Assembly: GCF_900114975.1 (NCBI RefSeq)
Contig: NZ_FOUU01000010.1
Span: forward strand, 1-64,000
Source of the DNA: Thermodesulforhabdus norvegica
Lineage (GTDB): Bacteria; Desulfobacterota; Syntrophobacteria; Syntrophobacterales; Thermodesulforhabdaceae
Direction of reading: 5' to 3'
Length of the DNA stretch: 64,000 bases
Positions 27,555-36,555 of this stretch are shown here, piece after piece (position 1 is the stretch's first letter; the number at the start of each line of letters is the position of its first letter). Position numbers and translations under genes: made by a program. The notes under the pieces were generated by a model. It did no database searches. It saw nothing but the letters and a program-made list of their open reading frames with translations, and was not told where the DNA came from.

Positions 27555-28967
27555 CTACACGTCGAAGTAAAGATAGAACTCATGAGGATGGGGTCTCAGC
27601 CTGACCGGGTCCACCTCCCGAGTTCTCTTATAACTGATCCATTCCTCAATAACATCCTCCGTGAAGACTCCTCCCTTCATCAGGAACTCATGATCTTCTT
27701 CCAGTGCCTTGAGCGCTTCGTCGAGAGAGCCGGGAGTGGAAGGCACGTCCTTGAGTTCTTCAGGGCTGAGAGCATAAATGTCCTTGTCAAGAGGTTCGCC
27801 GGGATCGATTCGATTCTCAATCCCGTCAATCATTGCCATCAGAATTGCACTGAAGGCAAGGTAGCCGTTGCATGACGGATCTGGAGTGCGAAATTCTATG
27901 CGTTTGGCTTTAGGAGACGGCGAGTACATAGGAATGCGGATAGCGGCACTTCTGTTTCTGCTGGAGTAGGCGAGGTTTACAGGCGCCTCGTAACCCGGCA
28001 CCAGCCTCTTGTAGGAGTTGGTAGTCGGATTGGTGAAGGCACAAATTGCCCGGGCATGTTTAAGAATACCGCCGATTGCCCATAGGGCGATGTCGCTGAG
28101 CCCGGCGTATTTGTCTCCTGCAAAAAGAGGCTTCCCGTCCTTCCAGATACTCGTATGGGTATGCATTCCGGAACCGTTGTCACCGTAAAGCGGTTTTGGC
28201 ATAAAGGTAACGGTTTTGCCGTGTCGTCGGGCTACGTTTTTGATTATGTATTTAAACCACATAAGCTGATCACCCATTTTGACCAGCGGGGCGAACCTCA
28301 TATCGATCTCGGCCTGCCCTGCCGTCGCAACCTCATGATGCTGGCACTCTACCTGAATACCCACCTGCTCCATTACCAGCACCATTTCGGTTCTGATGTC
28401 CTGAAAAGTGTCCGAAGGCGGTACGGGAAAGTAACCTTCCTTATGACGCAGCTTATAACCCAGGTTGGGGCACTCTTCTCTACCGGAATTCCAGATACCT
28501 TCTCTGGAATCGAGAAAATAATAGGCGTAATGGCTTGCATCTCCATACCTGACGTCGTCAAAAATGAAAAATTCCGCTTCTGGCCCAAAGTAGGCGACAT
28601 CGCCTATGCCTGTAAATTTCAGATATTCCTCGGCCTTCTGGGCAATGTACCTTGGATCCCGTGAGTACTTTTCCTTGGTTATAGGATCAACGACATTGCA
28701 TATCAGGCTTAGAGTTGGAACCTGCATAAAGGGGTCTATCACGGCGGTATCCGGGTCGGGTATGACCAGCATATCGCTGGCATGAATCGGCTGCCAGCCC
28801 CTTATGCTCGACCCGTCAAAACCAAAACCCTCTTCAAAGCTCGACTCACTTAACTCGCTGATGGGCACCGAAAAGTGCTGCCACATTCCGGGAAAATCCA
28901 GAAACTTGAAATCAACCATCTTAACGTTTTTCTCCCGGGCAAACTCCAAAACTTCCTTCGGTGTCAT
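27555..28967 (-). CDS. glnA: Glutamine synthetase, type I
   Basis: GlnA makes glutamine from glutamate, ammonia and ATP. The 470-residue enzyme has [11 protein letters not shown], the metal-binding GPEAEFFIF block, the [10 protein letters not shown] region, and Tyr398 in [11 protein letters not shown], the position adenylylated by GlnE in GSI-beta enzymes. The ATG at 28967 is chosen because AAGGAGG lies 7-8 bases upstream; a start six codons earlier lacks this. A sigma-54 promoter and a NifA-type upstream site lie in the 279-base leader. Together with the downstream glutamate synthase operon it forms the GS-GOGAT cycle. Confidence 0.97.
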   Translation of the reverse strand: MTPKEVLEFAREKNVKMVDFKFLDFPGMWQHFSVPISELSESSFEEGFGFDGSSIRGWQPIHASDMLVIPDPDTAVIDPFMQVPTLSLICNVVDPITKEKYSRDPRYIAQKAEEYLKFTGIGDVAYFGPEAEFFIFDDVRYGDASHYAYYFLDSREGIWNSGREECPNLGYKLRHKEGYFPVPPSDTFQDIRTEMVLVMEQVGIQVECQHHEVATAGQAEIDMRFAPLVKMGDQLMWFKYIIKNVARRHGKTVTFMPKPLYGDNGSGMHTHTSIWKDGKPLFAGDKYAGLSDIALWAIGGILKHARAICAFTNPTTNSYKRLVPGYEAPVNLAYSSRNRSAAIRIPMYSPSPKAKRIEFRTPDPSCNGYLAFSAILMAMIDGIENRIDPGEPLDKDIYALSPEELKDVPSTPGSLDEALKALEEDHEFLMKGGVFTEDVIEEWISYKRTREVDPVRLRPHPHEFYLYFDV

Positions 28968-29027
28968 TACAACTCCTCCTTCCAAAAAATTGCCACTTTA
29001 GTTCAATCCCAACGTTTTCAAAAAAAG

Positions 29028-29043
29028 AGCAATATGGATGCCA
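29028..29043 (-). promoter_or_regulatory. Sigma-54 promoter of glnA
   Basis: On the minus strand the sequence is TGGCATCCATATTGCT: -24 GG and -12 GC separated by exactly 10 bases, with the TGGCA and TTGC cores intact. Transcription would start near 29017, leaving a leader of about 50 bases before the glnA ATG. Confidence 0.82.
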
Positions 29044-29141
29044 CTTTTATCCTCACCGCCGTCCGCCAATCAATCCCTTAAAACACATACAAGCCCCCTC
29101 AGAAGCAGGAAAAGACGGCAGGCCTGCATGCTGAACGAAGT

Positions 29142-29166
29142 TGAACAATTTGTACAATTTTGTCAC
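29142..29166. promoter_or_regulatory. Candidate activator binding site upstream of glnA
   Basis: TGAACA-ATT-TGTACA (29142-29156) overlaps TGTACA-ATTT-TGTCAC (29151-29166), about 100 bases upstream of the glnA sigma-54 promoter. The same palindrome type occurs upstream of the glutamate synthase operon and the NifA-like gene. Confidence 0.6.
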
Positions 29167-29246
29167 AGCTTTTTATACGGGAAGTCTCAACAACGGAAGA
29201 GGGAACGGAAATATCTTACCAGATCTCCGTTCCCCTTCGTATGATT

Positions 29247-31634
29247 TTACTTTCTTGAGGCGAGCACTTCGTAGGGTTCGTTTTCTACCAGATTCCAGAC
29301 ACCACAAGGACAGGCCCCGGCGCAGAAACCGCAACCGATGCACTTTTCTTCATCTACAACCATCTCAAAATCGCCGTTTTCCTTCTCCCTGCGGGATATA
29401 GCGCCCTGAGGACACACCGTAATGCATATACCACAATCACGGCATTGCCCGCAGGATGCACATTCCTGTGCACATTCATCGACGGAGCCGAAGGGAATCC
29501 GACGGGCTTCAAAATATTCCACCTTCACACGATGCTTATCCACAACAGGAAGAGCAGGCTTTACACGGTGACGGGCCTTCACGGGGTCTTCGCCCTTCGA
29601 TATTGCATCTATCGCTTCGGCAGCTACTCGACCGGCCCCTATTGCTTCCGTTATCAGGCCTATTCTTACCACATCACCCACGGCAAATATTTGAGGATCC
29701 GAGGTCTGATAGAACTCATTCACCTTTACGAATCCCCGTTCCGTTTCAACGCTTTCAGGCAGGAAATCAAGATCGGGTTGATCACCTATTGAAACGATGA
29801 CCGTGTCCGCCGGTATAACTTCGCCTGTGGTCAGCTCTACTCCGTCTTCTCTTATAGCCTTCGTGAACACAGGCCATCTGAACTTCGCCCCTACCGCCTC
29901 CGCTTCTCTGCGCTCTTTCCCGAAAGAGGCAGGTTCCTGAATGTCAAGAAGGGTTATCTCCTCGGCACCGAGCCTGTGGGCTTCAGTGGCCGCATCACAC
30001 CCTACGTTTCCTGCTCCTATGATCACAACCCGCTTACCCACGGTGGCTTCCCCCACCTTACTCTTCCTCAGAAACTCCAGAGCCGGAATCAACCTTTCTT
30101 TTCCCGGTACCGGCAGAATGCGCGGTTTTTGAGCGCCCGTTGCAATTACGATGAAGTCGTAATCGGATCGCATACGCTCCAGATCGTCTCTGGTGAGCTT
30201 TTGCTGGAGATGAACGTGAGGCAGAACCCTGCGAGCCCTCTCCAGCTCCGCCCTGATAACCTCATCGGGTATGCGATTTCTAGGAATTACCTCCGTAATC
30301 TTACCGCCCAACTCCTTCTTCATGTCATAAACGGTCACATCGTGGCCTTTCATCCTGAGCTGCCAGGCTACCGACAGACCCGCAGGCCCTCCACCGACTA
30401 CGGCAATCTTTTTTCCGGTAACGGGAGGAATGTCTTTCACGTCGGCCTTAATACTGGCTTTTCCGAGCAGGCTCACATCAACAGGGGGTAATCCTCTGGA
30501 TTGTCGCGTACATGCCTGCATACAGAGGTTGGGGCAGAGATAGCCGCAAACGGCTGCAGGAAAGGGGGTATAAGTCAGGGCAAGGTCGACGGCTTCATCA
30601 ATTCTCCCTTCTCTTATAAGCTGCCATCTTTGATGAACGGGAATTCCCGTAGGGCATGCGTCGTAGCAGGGTGGAGCATACTTGCGATTCTCCCATACCG
30701 GCACATAACGTCTCAAGATACCCGTCGTTATCACGGGTATCGGGCTTGTGTCGAACTCTATAAGATCACCCACAAGCCCTCCAGGACCAAGCTCCTTATT
30801 CCAGACCTGAACCCGGAATTCCCTCATGGATCGTCTCTTCCGGGTGGTTTTCTCCATAGGGGAGCGCGCCACCAGAAGCTGCCATTGCTCTCGCTTCGAA
30901 AGCTCCGGAAACAGCTCCAACCTGTCGATCTTTTCGAGAAAAACCCTCAGGTTTTTCTCCAGCCACTGCCAATCCTCGTCGCCGATGGGCACCAGTTTCA
31001 CGTCGGGTTCGCTGTACCCTTTATGAGGTCCTCGAAAGTAGATGCGACCCCCCACCATTCCGACACAGGGCCTGTAGCCGATAACATTGTCGGGATTTTG
31101 AGCCTCATAACCACAGATAACGGCAATTCCTCCCGCCATAAATTCGGCGAAGTAGTCCCCAACGGAGCCCAGCACCCACAGTTCGGGAGGGTCGAAACGG
31201 GGATTGTGTTTGGTCATGGTCATGCCACGGGCTCCGATGTTTCCGGCAATGTAAATCTTGCCCTGAGCCATGGCGTTTCCGGCACCGTTGGCGGCATTGC
31301 CGTGTACGATAATCTCCGCACCCGCATTCAACCAGCCGACATCATCTGAAACAGGCCCCATTACCTCAATCGTCGTGTTGGGAAACCCCATGCAGCCGAG
31401 TCTCTGACCCACCGGGCCGTAAACCTGAACGAGAACGTGCTCGTCACCTGCCCGCCATAGGCGTCCACCGATCCCATGCTGACCGAATGCGTGTACTTCC
31501 AGAAAACGGTATCCATCGGCGACGGCCTGCTGGATTCTCTCCTCGAGAACCCGGGAATCCACCCGACGACCGTTTTCTATCCCGTCAATTCTTATGTGTT
31601 TAAGCAAAGGCTGAACACCTGTTTTTTGTCCCAT
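29247..31634 (-). CDS. Glutamate synthase GXGXG domain fused to GltD-like NAD(P)H/FAD subunit with terminal ferredoxin domain
   Basis: This 795-residue fusion combines parts that are separate proteins in many organisms. Residues about 1-265 form the GXGXG (GltB C-terminal) beta-helix, e.g. NAANGAGNAMAQGKIYIAGN. Residues about 315-400 carry the GltD N-terminal Fe-S cysteines (CYDACPTGIPV, CGYLCPNLCMQAC). FAD and NAD(P) sites GGGPAG (about 413) and GAGNVG (about 540) follow. A C-terminal 2[4Fe-4S] ferredoxin domain lies at about 725-780 (CGQCRDCGICITVCP, CIGCGFCAGACP). It should deliver electrons to the FMN subunit encoded just upstream. It is the last of three genes in the operon, 9 bases after the FMN subunit. 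Confidence 0.9.
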   Translation of the reverse strand: MGQKTGVQPLLKHIRIDGIENGRRVDSRVLEERIQQAVADGYRFLEVHAFGQHGIGGRLWRAGDEHVLVQVYGPVGQRLGCMGFPNTTIEVMGPVSDDVGWLNAGAEIIVHGNAANGAGNAMAQGKIYIAGNIGARGMTMTKHNPRFDPPELWVLGSVGDYFAEFMAGGIAVICGYEAQNPDNVIGYRPCVGMVGGRIYFRGPHKGYSEPDVKLVPIGDEDWQWLEKNLRVFLEKIDRLELFPELSKREQWQLLVARSPMEKTTRKRRSMREFRVQVWNKELGPGGLVGDLIEFDTSPIPVITTGILRRYVPVWENRKYAPPCYDACPTGIPVHQRWQLIREGRIDEAVDLALTYTPFPAAVCGYLCPNLCMQACTRQSRGLPPVDVSLLGKASIKADVKDIPPVTGKKIAVVGGGPAGLSVAWQLRMKGHDVTVYDMKKELGGKITEVIPRNRIPDEVIRAELERARRVLPHVHLQQKLTRDDLERMRSDYDFIVIATGAQKPRILPVPGKERLIPALEFLRKSKVGEATVGKRVVIIGAGNVGCDAATEAHRLGAEEITLLDIQEPASFGKERREAEAVGAKFRWPVFTKAIREDGVELTTGEVIPADTVIVSIGDQPDLDFLPESVETERGFVKVNEFYQTSDPQIFAVGDVVRIGLITEAIGAGRVAAEAIDAISKGEDPVKARHRVKPALPVVDKHRVKVEYFEARRIPFGSVDECAQECASCGQCRDCGICITVCPQGAISRREKENGDFEMVVDEEKCIGCGFCAGACPCGVWNLVENEPYEVLASRK

Positions 31635-31643
31635 CTTATCACC

Positions 31644-33278
31644 TCACACGACATATTTAATCTGTAGCCGTTCGGCGGCATGATAATCGTCTATACCGAT
31701 GGCGTCGGACATTCCGATGGGAAGTGATGTGGATCTGCCCAGAGGGGCCACTATTTTCTTGAGTTCGGTATCGAAACTAACGAAGACATCGACAACCCTT
31801 TCAGCTACCTTTTCAGGATCAAGCCGCCTGTAGAGACGCGGATCCTGAGAAGTGATCCCCTTGGGACACAGCCCTATGTTGCATATATTGCAACGGTCTG
31901 ATTCCGAACCGACGCAACCGGCGGCAGCCTGCATGATGTATTTGCCTATCTGTACACCACTGGCTCCCAGCATGATAAGGGCCGCTGCATTCGCAGCAAG
32001 ATTGCCCCGTTTCCCCACGCCACCTGCGGCAAAGAGCGGAATCTCGTTCTGCTTTCCCAGTTTAACCAGATTCAGGTAGCATTCTCTTATGTTGCTCGCA
32101 ATGGGATGGCCCATGTGATCCATCGACACGTTGTAAGCCGCTCCCGTTCCCCCGTCTTCACCGTCAATTGCCAGACCGGCTGCATAGGGGTTTCGTGTGA
32201 GGTTGTTTAGAACCGCCAGAGCCGTCGTGGTTCCTGAGATCTTTGGATAAACGGGAACCCTGAATCCCCAGGCCATGTAAAGGGACTGGATCATTTTTGC
32301 TACTGCTTCCTCAATGGAGTAAAGGGTTTGGTGGGTCGGAGGGCTGGGGAGGCTGACACCGGGGGGAACACCCCGGATTGCGGCAATAAGCTTGTTGACC
32401 TTGTACCACATAAGCAACCCGCCATCACCCGGCTTGGCACCCTGCCCGTACTTGATTTCGATGGCGCAGGGATCCTCCTTCATCTCCGGAATTGCATGGA
32501 TTATCTCGTCCCAGCCAAAGTAACCGCTTGCAATCTGAATTATGACGTACTTTATGAATCTGGAGCGCAAAAGCCTCGGAGGAACTCCCCCTTCCCCGGT
32601 GCAAATCCGAACGGGCATACCGAGCTCCTCGTTGAGGTATGCAACCCCCATTTGAAGCCCTTCCCACATTGTGGGAGAAAGCGCACCGAAGGACATACTG
32701 CCTATAATCAGAGGATATATTTCTCTCACCGGGGGCATCCACCCTTCTTCCCTTAGCAACCTCAATCCCTCTTCGGGCGGCAGGATTCGTCCCAGAAGGG
32801 TTCTCAATTCAAACTCATGACGCCCTGCATCTAGCGCCGGGTCCGTAAGCATGGATATGCGCACGAACTTTATTCGATCCAGTATCCCTTCCGGCACGTT
32901 TCTTCTACCACCCCTGCGCCTTGGCTGTCCTCCCTGGTTGATGTGAAACCTGAGCTTGTCTATCTCATCGCTTCTCACCGGGAAAATGCACTCATTGGGA
33001 CAAACGAGTGTGCAGGTAGCACATCCCACACAGGCATATGCCGGATCCGTTTTCTGCCTTATGCCGTAGTACACCTGATATACGTTACCCGGTTGGGTAT
33101 CCTTACCCAGAGCAGGCTGAATAATTCTTTTCCTGAACACGCCCAGTTCAATGGCATGAACCGGGCAGGCCGCAGTGCATCTTCCGCAAAGAGCACAACG
33201 CTCCTTATCCCAGAGAACCTGCCAGGGCAGGTCCTTTTTGCTCAAAGTTGAAGGGGTAATGGTTCCGTTTGTCGCCAT
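31644..33278 (-). CDS. Glutamate synthase FMN/3Fe-4S catalytic subunit with N-terminal ferredoxin domain (archaeal type)
   Basis: This 544-residue protein corresponds to the central FMN-binding domain of GltB, which converts 2-oxoglutarate and ammonia to glutamate. N-terminal ferredoxin clusters are CALCGRCTAACP (about 28-40) and CVGCATCTLVCP (about 83-94). The FMN barrel spans about 170-500 with YGQGAKPGDGG and AIDGEDGGTGAA. The 3Fe-4S cysteines are in the CVGSESDRCNICNIGLCPKG region (about 456-475). The ATG at 33278 follows an AAGGAGG site with 7-base spacing; it overlaps the amidotransferase gene by 37 bases. Split enzymes of this kind are typical of archaea and several anaerobic bacteria. 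Confidence 0.93.
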   Translation of the reverse strand: MATNGTITPSTLSKKDLPWQVLWDKERCALCGRCTAACPVHAIELGVFRKRIIQPALGKDTQPGNVYQVYYGIRQKTDPAYACVGCATCTLVCPNECIFPVRSDEIDKLRFHINQGGQPRRRGGRRNVPEGILDRIKFVRISMLTDPALDAGRHEFELRTLLGRILPPEEGLRLLREEGWMPPVREIYPLIIGSMSFGALSPTMWEGLQMGVAYLNEELGMPVRICTGEGGVPPRLLRSRFIKYVIIQIASGYFGWDEIIHAIPEMKEDPCAIEIKYGQGAKPGDGGLLMWYKVNKLIAAIRGVPPGVSLPSPPTHQTLYSIEEAVAKMIQSLYMAWGFRVPVYPKISGTTTALAVLNNLTRNPYAAGLAIDGEDGGTGAAYNVSMDHMGHPIASNIRECYLNLVKLGKQNEIPLFAAGGVGKRGNLAANAAALIMLGASGVQIGKYIMQAAAGCVGSESDRCNICNIGLCPKGITSQDPRLYRRLDPEKVAERVVDVFVSFDTELKKIVAPLGRSTSLPIGMSDAIGIDDYHAAERLQIKYVV

Positions 33279-34372
33279 ATCTTAACCTCCTTACGGTCCG
33301 AACCGACAACCGCCGTATCCAGATACATGGGCTGAAAGTCCTTGCTCTTATCCCGATCGGGTATGGCGGCATCAAGCCCGCAGATTTCTGAGGAAAACGC
33401 CCACATCCCCGGTTTTCCTCCGACAACACCGGGTCTGAGCTTTTTTCGGTCCTGGACCATAAACATCGTTTTGTCGGGAAGTACCCCAATTACGCAATTA
33501 GGGCCGTCGATTGTAAGCCTTCTGCAGGTGTGTTTTATATGCCTCAGGAATGAACCGTTGGGATGACATTCCAGATCCCGGTCCTGAAGAGGCGTTATAA
33601 GATGTTTGTACATCTCTATTCCAAAACCCAGCTTGTAGTACATGTAGTGGAGAATATGGGTGAACACTTCCGAATCAGACTGATAGCCGATATAACCGGG
33701 AAATCCTCTGGATTCCAGGAACTCACGAATGGGCACGAAGGCCGTGTTTTCGCCGTTGGTCATCGTGGCTATGCCCTGGATGAAGAAGGGATGGCATGCA
33801 TAAAGATTGATGGCGTAGTTGGTGTTCTGCCGACCCTGAGCCATAATCACGCGGGCCCGGAGCTCTTTCCGATCAAGCCCCAGGTATTCGGCCACGGTCA
33901 TGGGATCACCGATTTCCTTGATCATAATAACGTCAGGCCAGAAACTGAAAACCACCATGTCACCGGTATCCAGACCCATCTGCCTCAATTGAAGTCTGAT
34001 CATCATAAGCCGATGATTTACTTCCTCCTGGCTCAGTCCTTCCCATGATTCGGGGTAGTCATAAGCGCGAATCAAATAGACGTCTCTTTTTGGTACACCC
34101 GGCGGAGGAGCTTTGGGTAGCTTTATGGACAACTTGTACTTGGTGGTAAAGCCCAGCTCCATCATATAATGATCGAGCTGTTTTAGGCCCTTGTTGGTAA
34201 AAATACCGGACAAAATAGGCGCTCCCTTAAACTCCTCCCACGGACCTGCCAGATCGGTCATGAATAACCCCACTCCCGAGCCATCATGACCCTCCTTCAT
34301 AACATCGAGGGCCGTAATGGCCGTCATGGGAGAACAGGGCAACTCACTTGTAATGGCAAACAACCGACACAT
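33242..34372 (-). CDS. Glutamate synthase glutaminase subunit (class II glutamine amidotransferase)
   Basis: This 376-residue N-terminal nucleophile amidotransferase supplies ammonia from glutamine to the FMN subunit. It starts MCRLFAI, so Cys2 becomes the catalytic N-terminus after Met removal. GHDGSGVGLF and the later TMTNGENTAFV match the GltB glutaminase domain. It is the first gene of the three-gene operon; a sigma-54 promoter and two activator-type palindromes lie upstream. Confidence 0.93.
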   Translation of the reverse strand: MCRLFAITSELPCSPMTAITALDVMKEGHDGSGVGLFMTDLAGPWEEFKGAPILSGIFTNKGLKQLDHYMMELGFTTKYKLSIKLPKAPPPGVPKRDVYLIRAYDYPESWEGLSQEEVNHRLMMIRLQLRQMGLDTGDMVVFSFWPDVIMIKEIGDPMTVAEYLGLDRKELRARVIMAQGRQNTNYAINLYACHPFFIQGIATMTNGENTAFVPIREFLESRGFPGYIGYQSDSEVFTHILHYMYYKLGFGIEMYKHLITPLQDRDLECHPNGSFLRHIKHTCRRLTIDGPNCVIGVLPDKTMFMVQDRKKLRPGVVGGKPGMWAFSSEICGLDAAIPDRDKSKDFQPMYLDTAVVGSDRKEVKIWRQTEPLPLQL

Positions 34373-34442
34373 ATGATAATTCTCCTCCCGGTATGGAAAG
34401 TTTTGGCCACTCCTTAGCCTTTACGGGTAAACTTTTTTGTTA

Positions 34443-34458
34443 AGCAAAAAAAATGCCC
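34443..34458 (-). promoter_or_regulatory. Sigma-54 promoter of the glutamate synthase operon
   Basis: The minus-strand sequence is GGGCATTTTTTTTGCT, with -24 GG and -12 GC 10 bases apart. It lies about 70 bases before the first gene of the operon. Confidence 0.72.
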
Positions 34459-34502
34459 TCTTTCCTGAAAGCCTTTTACAGGCGTGATTCTTCGCCAAAA
34501 CA

Positions 34503-34518
34503 TGAACAACTTTGTACA
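34503..34518. promoter_or_regulatory. Activator-type palindrome 1 upstream of glutamate synthase operon
   Basis: TGAACA-ACTT-TGTACA, about 45 bases upstream of the sigma-54 promoter; it shares its form with the sites before glnA and the regulator gene. Confidence 0.6.
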
Positions 34519-34591
34519 TTATCGGAATAATCAGGCCATAGAAAGGGGCATGATTCGGGATAAGATATTGATAATATTCGGTGGTAAGACG

Positions 34592-34607
34592 TGTACAATT
34601 GTGTACA
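34592..34607. promoter_or_regulatory. Activator-type palindrome 2 upstream of glutamate synthase operon
   Basis: TGTACA-ATTG-TGTACA, a perfect TGT-N10-ACA element as used by NifA, lies about 135 bases upstream of the sigma-54 promoter and 12 bases past the stop of the NifA-like gene. Confidence 0.68.
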
Positions 34608-34619
34608 CCATTCAGATAT

Positions 34620-36155
34620 CTATGCACCCGTCCCACGTAATTTCCCCAGGTCTATGCCGTACTTTTTGGCTTTATAGTGTATTATGCGCCTTGTTGTTCC
34701 CAGTATTCGGGCGGCCTCTGAAATGTTGCCTCGTGTTTCTTTGAGAGCATCCACTATAAGATCTCTTTCGTAGGTTCCCACGAGGGTTTCGAGTTTACCA
34801 CGAACCGGTTCGTTTTCACTCTTTTTCTTCATCTGGAGGGATGGGGGTAGATGCACGGCGTCAATGGTATCTCCTTCGGCCAGCAGGACGGCCCTCTCGA
34901 TGCAGTTTTCAAGTTCTCGAACATTACCCGGCCAGTGATAAGACATCAGCATTTCTATGGCAGAAGTGGAAATTCTTCTCACGGGTTTTCCAAACTCCTT
35001 TGCATATTTGCAAACAAAATGATCTGCCAGAAGCAATATGTCTGCTCCTCGCTCTCGAAGGGGAGGAATGTATATAGGAAAGGCATTTAACCTGAAATAG
35101 AGATCTGCCCGAAATTTCCCCTGTTCCACGGCCTCCTCAAGGTTTTTGTTCGTAGCTGCAATAACCCTCACATCGACTCTCACGACTCTGGAGGAACCCA
35201 GAGGTTCAAACTCCTTTTCCTGGAGAACCCTGAGCAGTTTAGCCTGAGCCGTGGGCGACAGTTCTCCAACCTCATCAAGAAAGATCGTTCCCTTATGCGC
35301 CTCCTCGAAGCGACCGCGTCTGCGGGTCATGGCCCCCGTAAATGCTCCCTTTTCGTGTCCAAAGAGTTCACTTTCGAGAAGAGTGTCAGGAATTGCAGCG
35401 CAGTTGACCCTGACAAGAGGCCCCGATGCCCTCTTGCTGTTTTCATGAATTGCCCTGGCAACAAGCTCTTTTCCAGTCCCAGTTTCTCCGTAGATCAGAA
35501 CCGTCATATTGGAATCGGCAACCTGATCGATCAGGCGAAGTACCTCCTCTATCCCCTTTGACTTCCCTACTATATCGGTTTTCGGCCGCCGAGCATCGGC
35601 CACAACCTTTCTGAGCCTCAGGTTCTCCTCCTCCACGGCCCTATAGTAGACCACCTTTCCCAGAAGCTCCGCCACCGACGACAACAGAGCAACTTCCCGG
35701 TCCAGGTTGACAACATTCTGAGCAAGTTTGTCCACCGATAAAACCCCCACAACCCTACCCCTGAACTTTACAGGCACGCAAAGAAAAGATAGCTCCGACC
35801 TGTTAAGGCTCTTCCTTGCACCCGTCCGGTCGAGAAAATGAATCTCATTACTCAGGTTTGCCACGGCTATGGGGCGTCCCGTTTGGGCTACCCTGCCGGT
35901 AATTCCTTCACCCAGTCGATAGGTAACGGCACCAGGGGGAATAGACATCCCCTGAGCTACATCCAGCCACACCTCACCCGTGGTCATATCCAGTACGGAA
36001 ATCATTCCTCTCTGCATACCAAGCCGACCGCTCAAAACATCCAGAACCTTCCTCAACTGGTCGCGAATGTCCGTCGAGTCGGAAAGGATCCGTGCAATTT
36101 CGTGCAGTGCCACAAGTTCATCGTAAGTATATTCAATCCTTACCTCCTCTCCCAT
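34620..36155 (-). CDS. NifA-like sigma-54-dependent transcriptional activator
   Basis: This 511-residue bacterial enhancer-binding protein has an N-terminal GAF domain (about 20-165), a central AAA+ domain with Walker A GETGTGKE (about 221) and the sigma-54-contacting GAFTGA loop (about 270), and a C-terminal Fis-type helix-turn-helix (about 465-505, [19 protein letters not shown]). The GAF-AAA-Fis order and wording of the GAF domain resemble NifA. No nif genes are in the window; the sites around glnA and the glutamate synthase operon suggest it controls ammonium assimilation instead or as well. A receiver domain is absent, so it is not an NtrC-type response regulator. Confidence 0.88.
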   Translation of the reverse strand: MGEEVRIEYTYDELVALHEIARILSDSTDIRDQLRKVLDVLSGRLGMQRGMISVLDMTTGEVWLDVAQGMSIPPGAVTYRLGEGITGRVAQTGRPIAVANLSNEIHFLDRTGARKSLNRSELSFLCVPVKFRGRVVGVLSVDKLAQNVVNLDREVALLSSVAELLGKVVYYRAVEEENLRLRKVVADARRPKTDIVGKSKGIEEVLRLIDQVADSNMTVLIYGETGTGKELVARAIHENSKRASGPLVRVNCAAIPDTLLESELFGHEKGAFTGAMTRRRGRFEEAHKGTIFLDEVGELSPTAQAKLLRVLQEKEFEPLGSSRVVRVDVRVIAATNKNLEEAVEQGKFRADLYFRLNAFPIYIPPLRERGADILLLADHFVCKYAKEFGKPVRRISTSAIEMLMSYHWPGNVRELENCIERAVLLAEGDTIDAVHLPPSLQMKKKSENEPVRGKLETLVGTYERDLIVDALKETRGNISEAARILGTTRRIIHYKAKKYGIDLGKLRGTGA

Positions 36156-36436
36156 AACGCCTTTCCCCTTTTCCGAGTTTCCACACGGACTTAAAACTTA
36201 TACCATCACAAGAGGCAACCCACAAGGTACCCGGCGAACAAAAGTGTACAATCATAATGATACGAAAAAGGCTGGAAAACCTGCGTGCTTTCCCTGAACG
36301 TAGCGTCCGGTCAAAAATACCGTCAGGAGGGCTGAATTTCAATGGACACTGTTGGTCGTTGTTGCCTTTTCGCGTGCCCTGAAGCCCTGATTTTACTTGC
36401 TTAGCTGGGATGTGTTGAACTTTGTACATCATGGAT
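36156..36436. other. Non-coding region upstream of the NifA-like gene
   Basis: This 281-base stretch has no convincing gene. It holds two activator-type sites, CGAACA-AAAG-TGTACA (36235-36250) and TGTTGA-ACTT-TGTACA (36413-36428, TGT-N10-ACA), and a single TACCGTCA at 36318. No sigma-54 promoter with correct spacing was found in it. It ends at the left boundary of the integrative element. Confidence 0.6.
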
Positions 36437-36457
36437 TGGTGCCTGGGGCGGGAATCG
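36437..36457. repeat. Left attachment repeat (att)
   Basis: This exact 21-bp copy of the 3' end of tRNA-Leu starts TGGTGCCTGGGG and ends GGGAATCG. It is not a complete tRNA gene. The match breaks at both flanks relative to the right copy. Confidence 0.85.
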
Positions 36458-36499
36458 TTGGTGGCAAGAGAAAGCCGACAACGCAAGCAATTGCGGGCA

Positions 36500-36534
36500 T
36501 ACCGTCATGTTTTATACCGTCACAGATACCGTCA
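36500..36534 (+). repeat. Left arm-type TACCGTCA repeats
   Basis: Three exact copies of TACCGTCA start at 36500, 36515 and 36527, just inside the left att repeat. The same octamer with 12-base spacing is found inside the right end, as expected for integrase arm-binding sites. Confidence 0.65.
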
Positions 36535-36555
36535 TTATTGTTCGTTGTCGCGGTT

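Noticed and set aside
34620-36155. NtrC
   Set aside because: There is a GAF domain instead of a response-regulator receiver domain.
36437-36457. A second tRNA-Leu gene at the left end
   Set aside because: Only the 21 bases of the tRNA 3' end are present; the flanking sequence has no anticodon or acceptor 5' strand, so it is an att copy.
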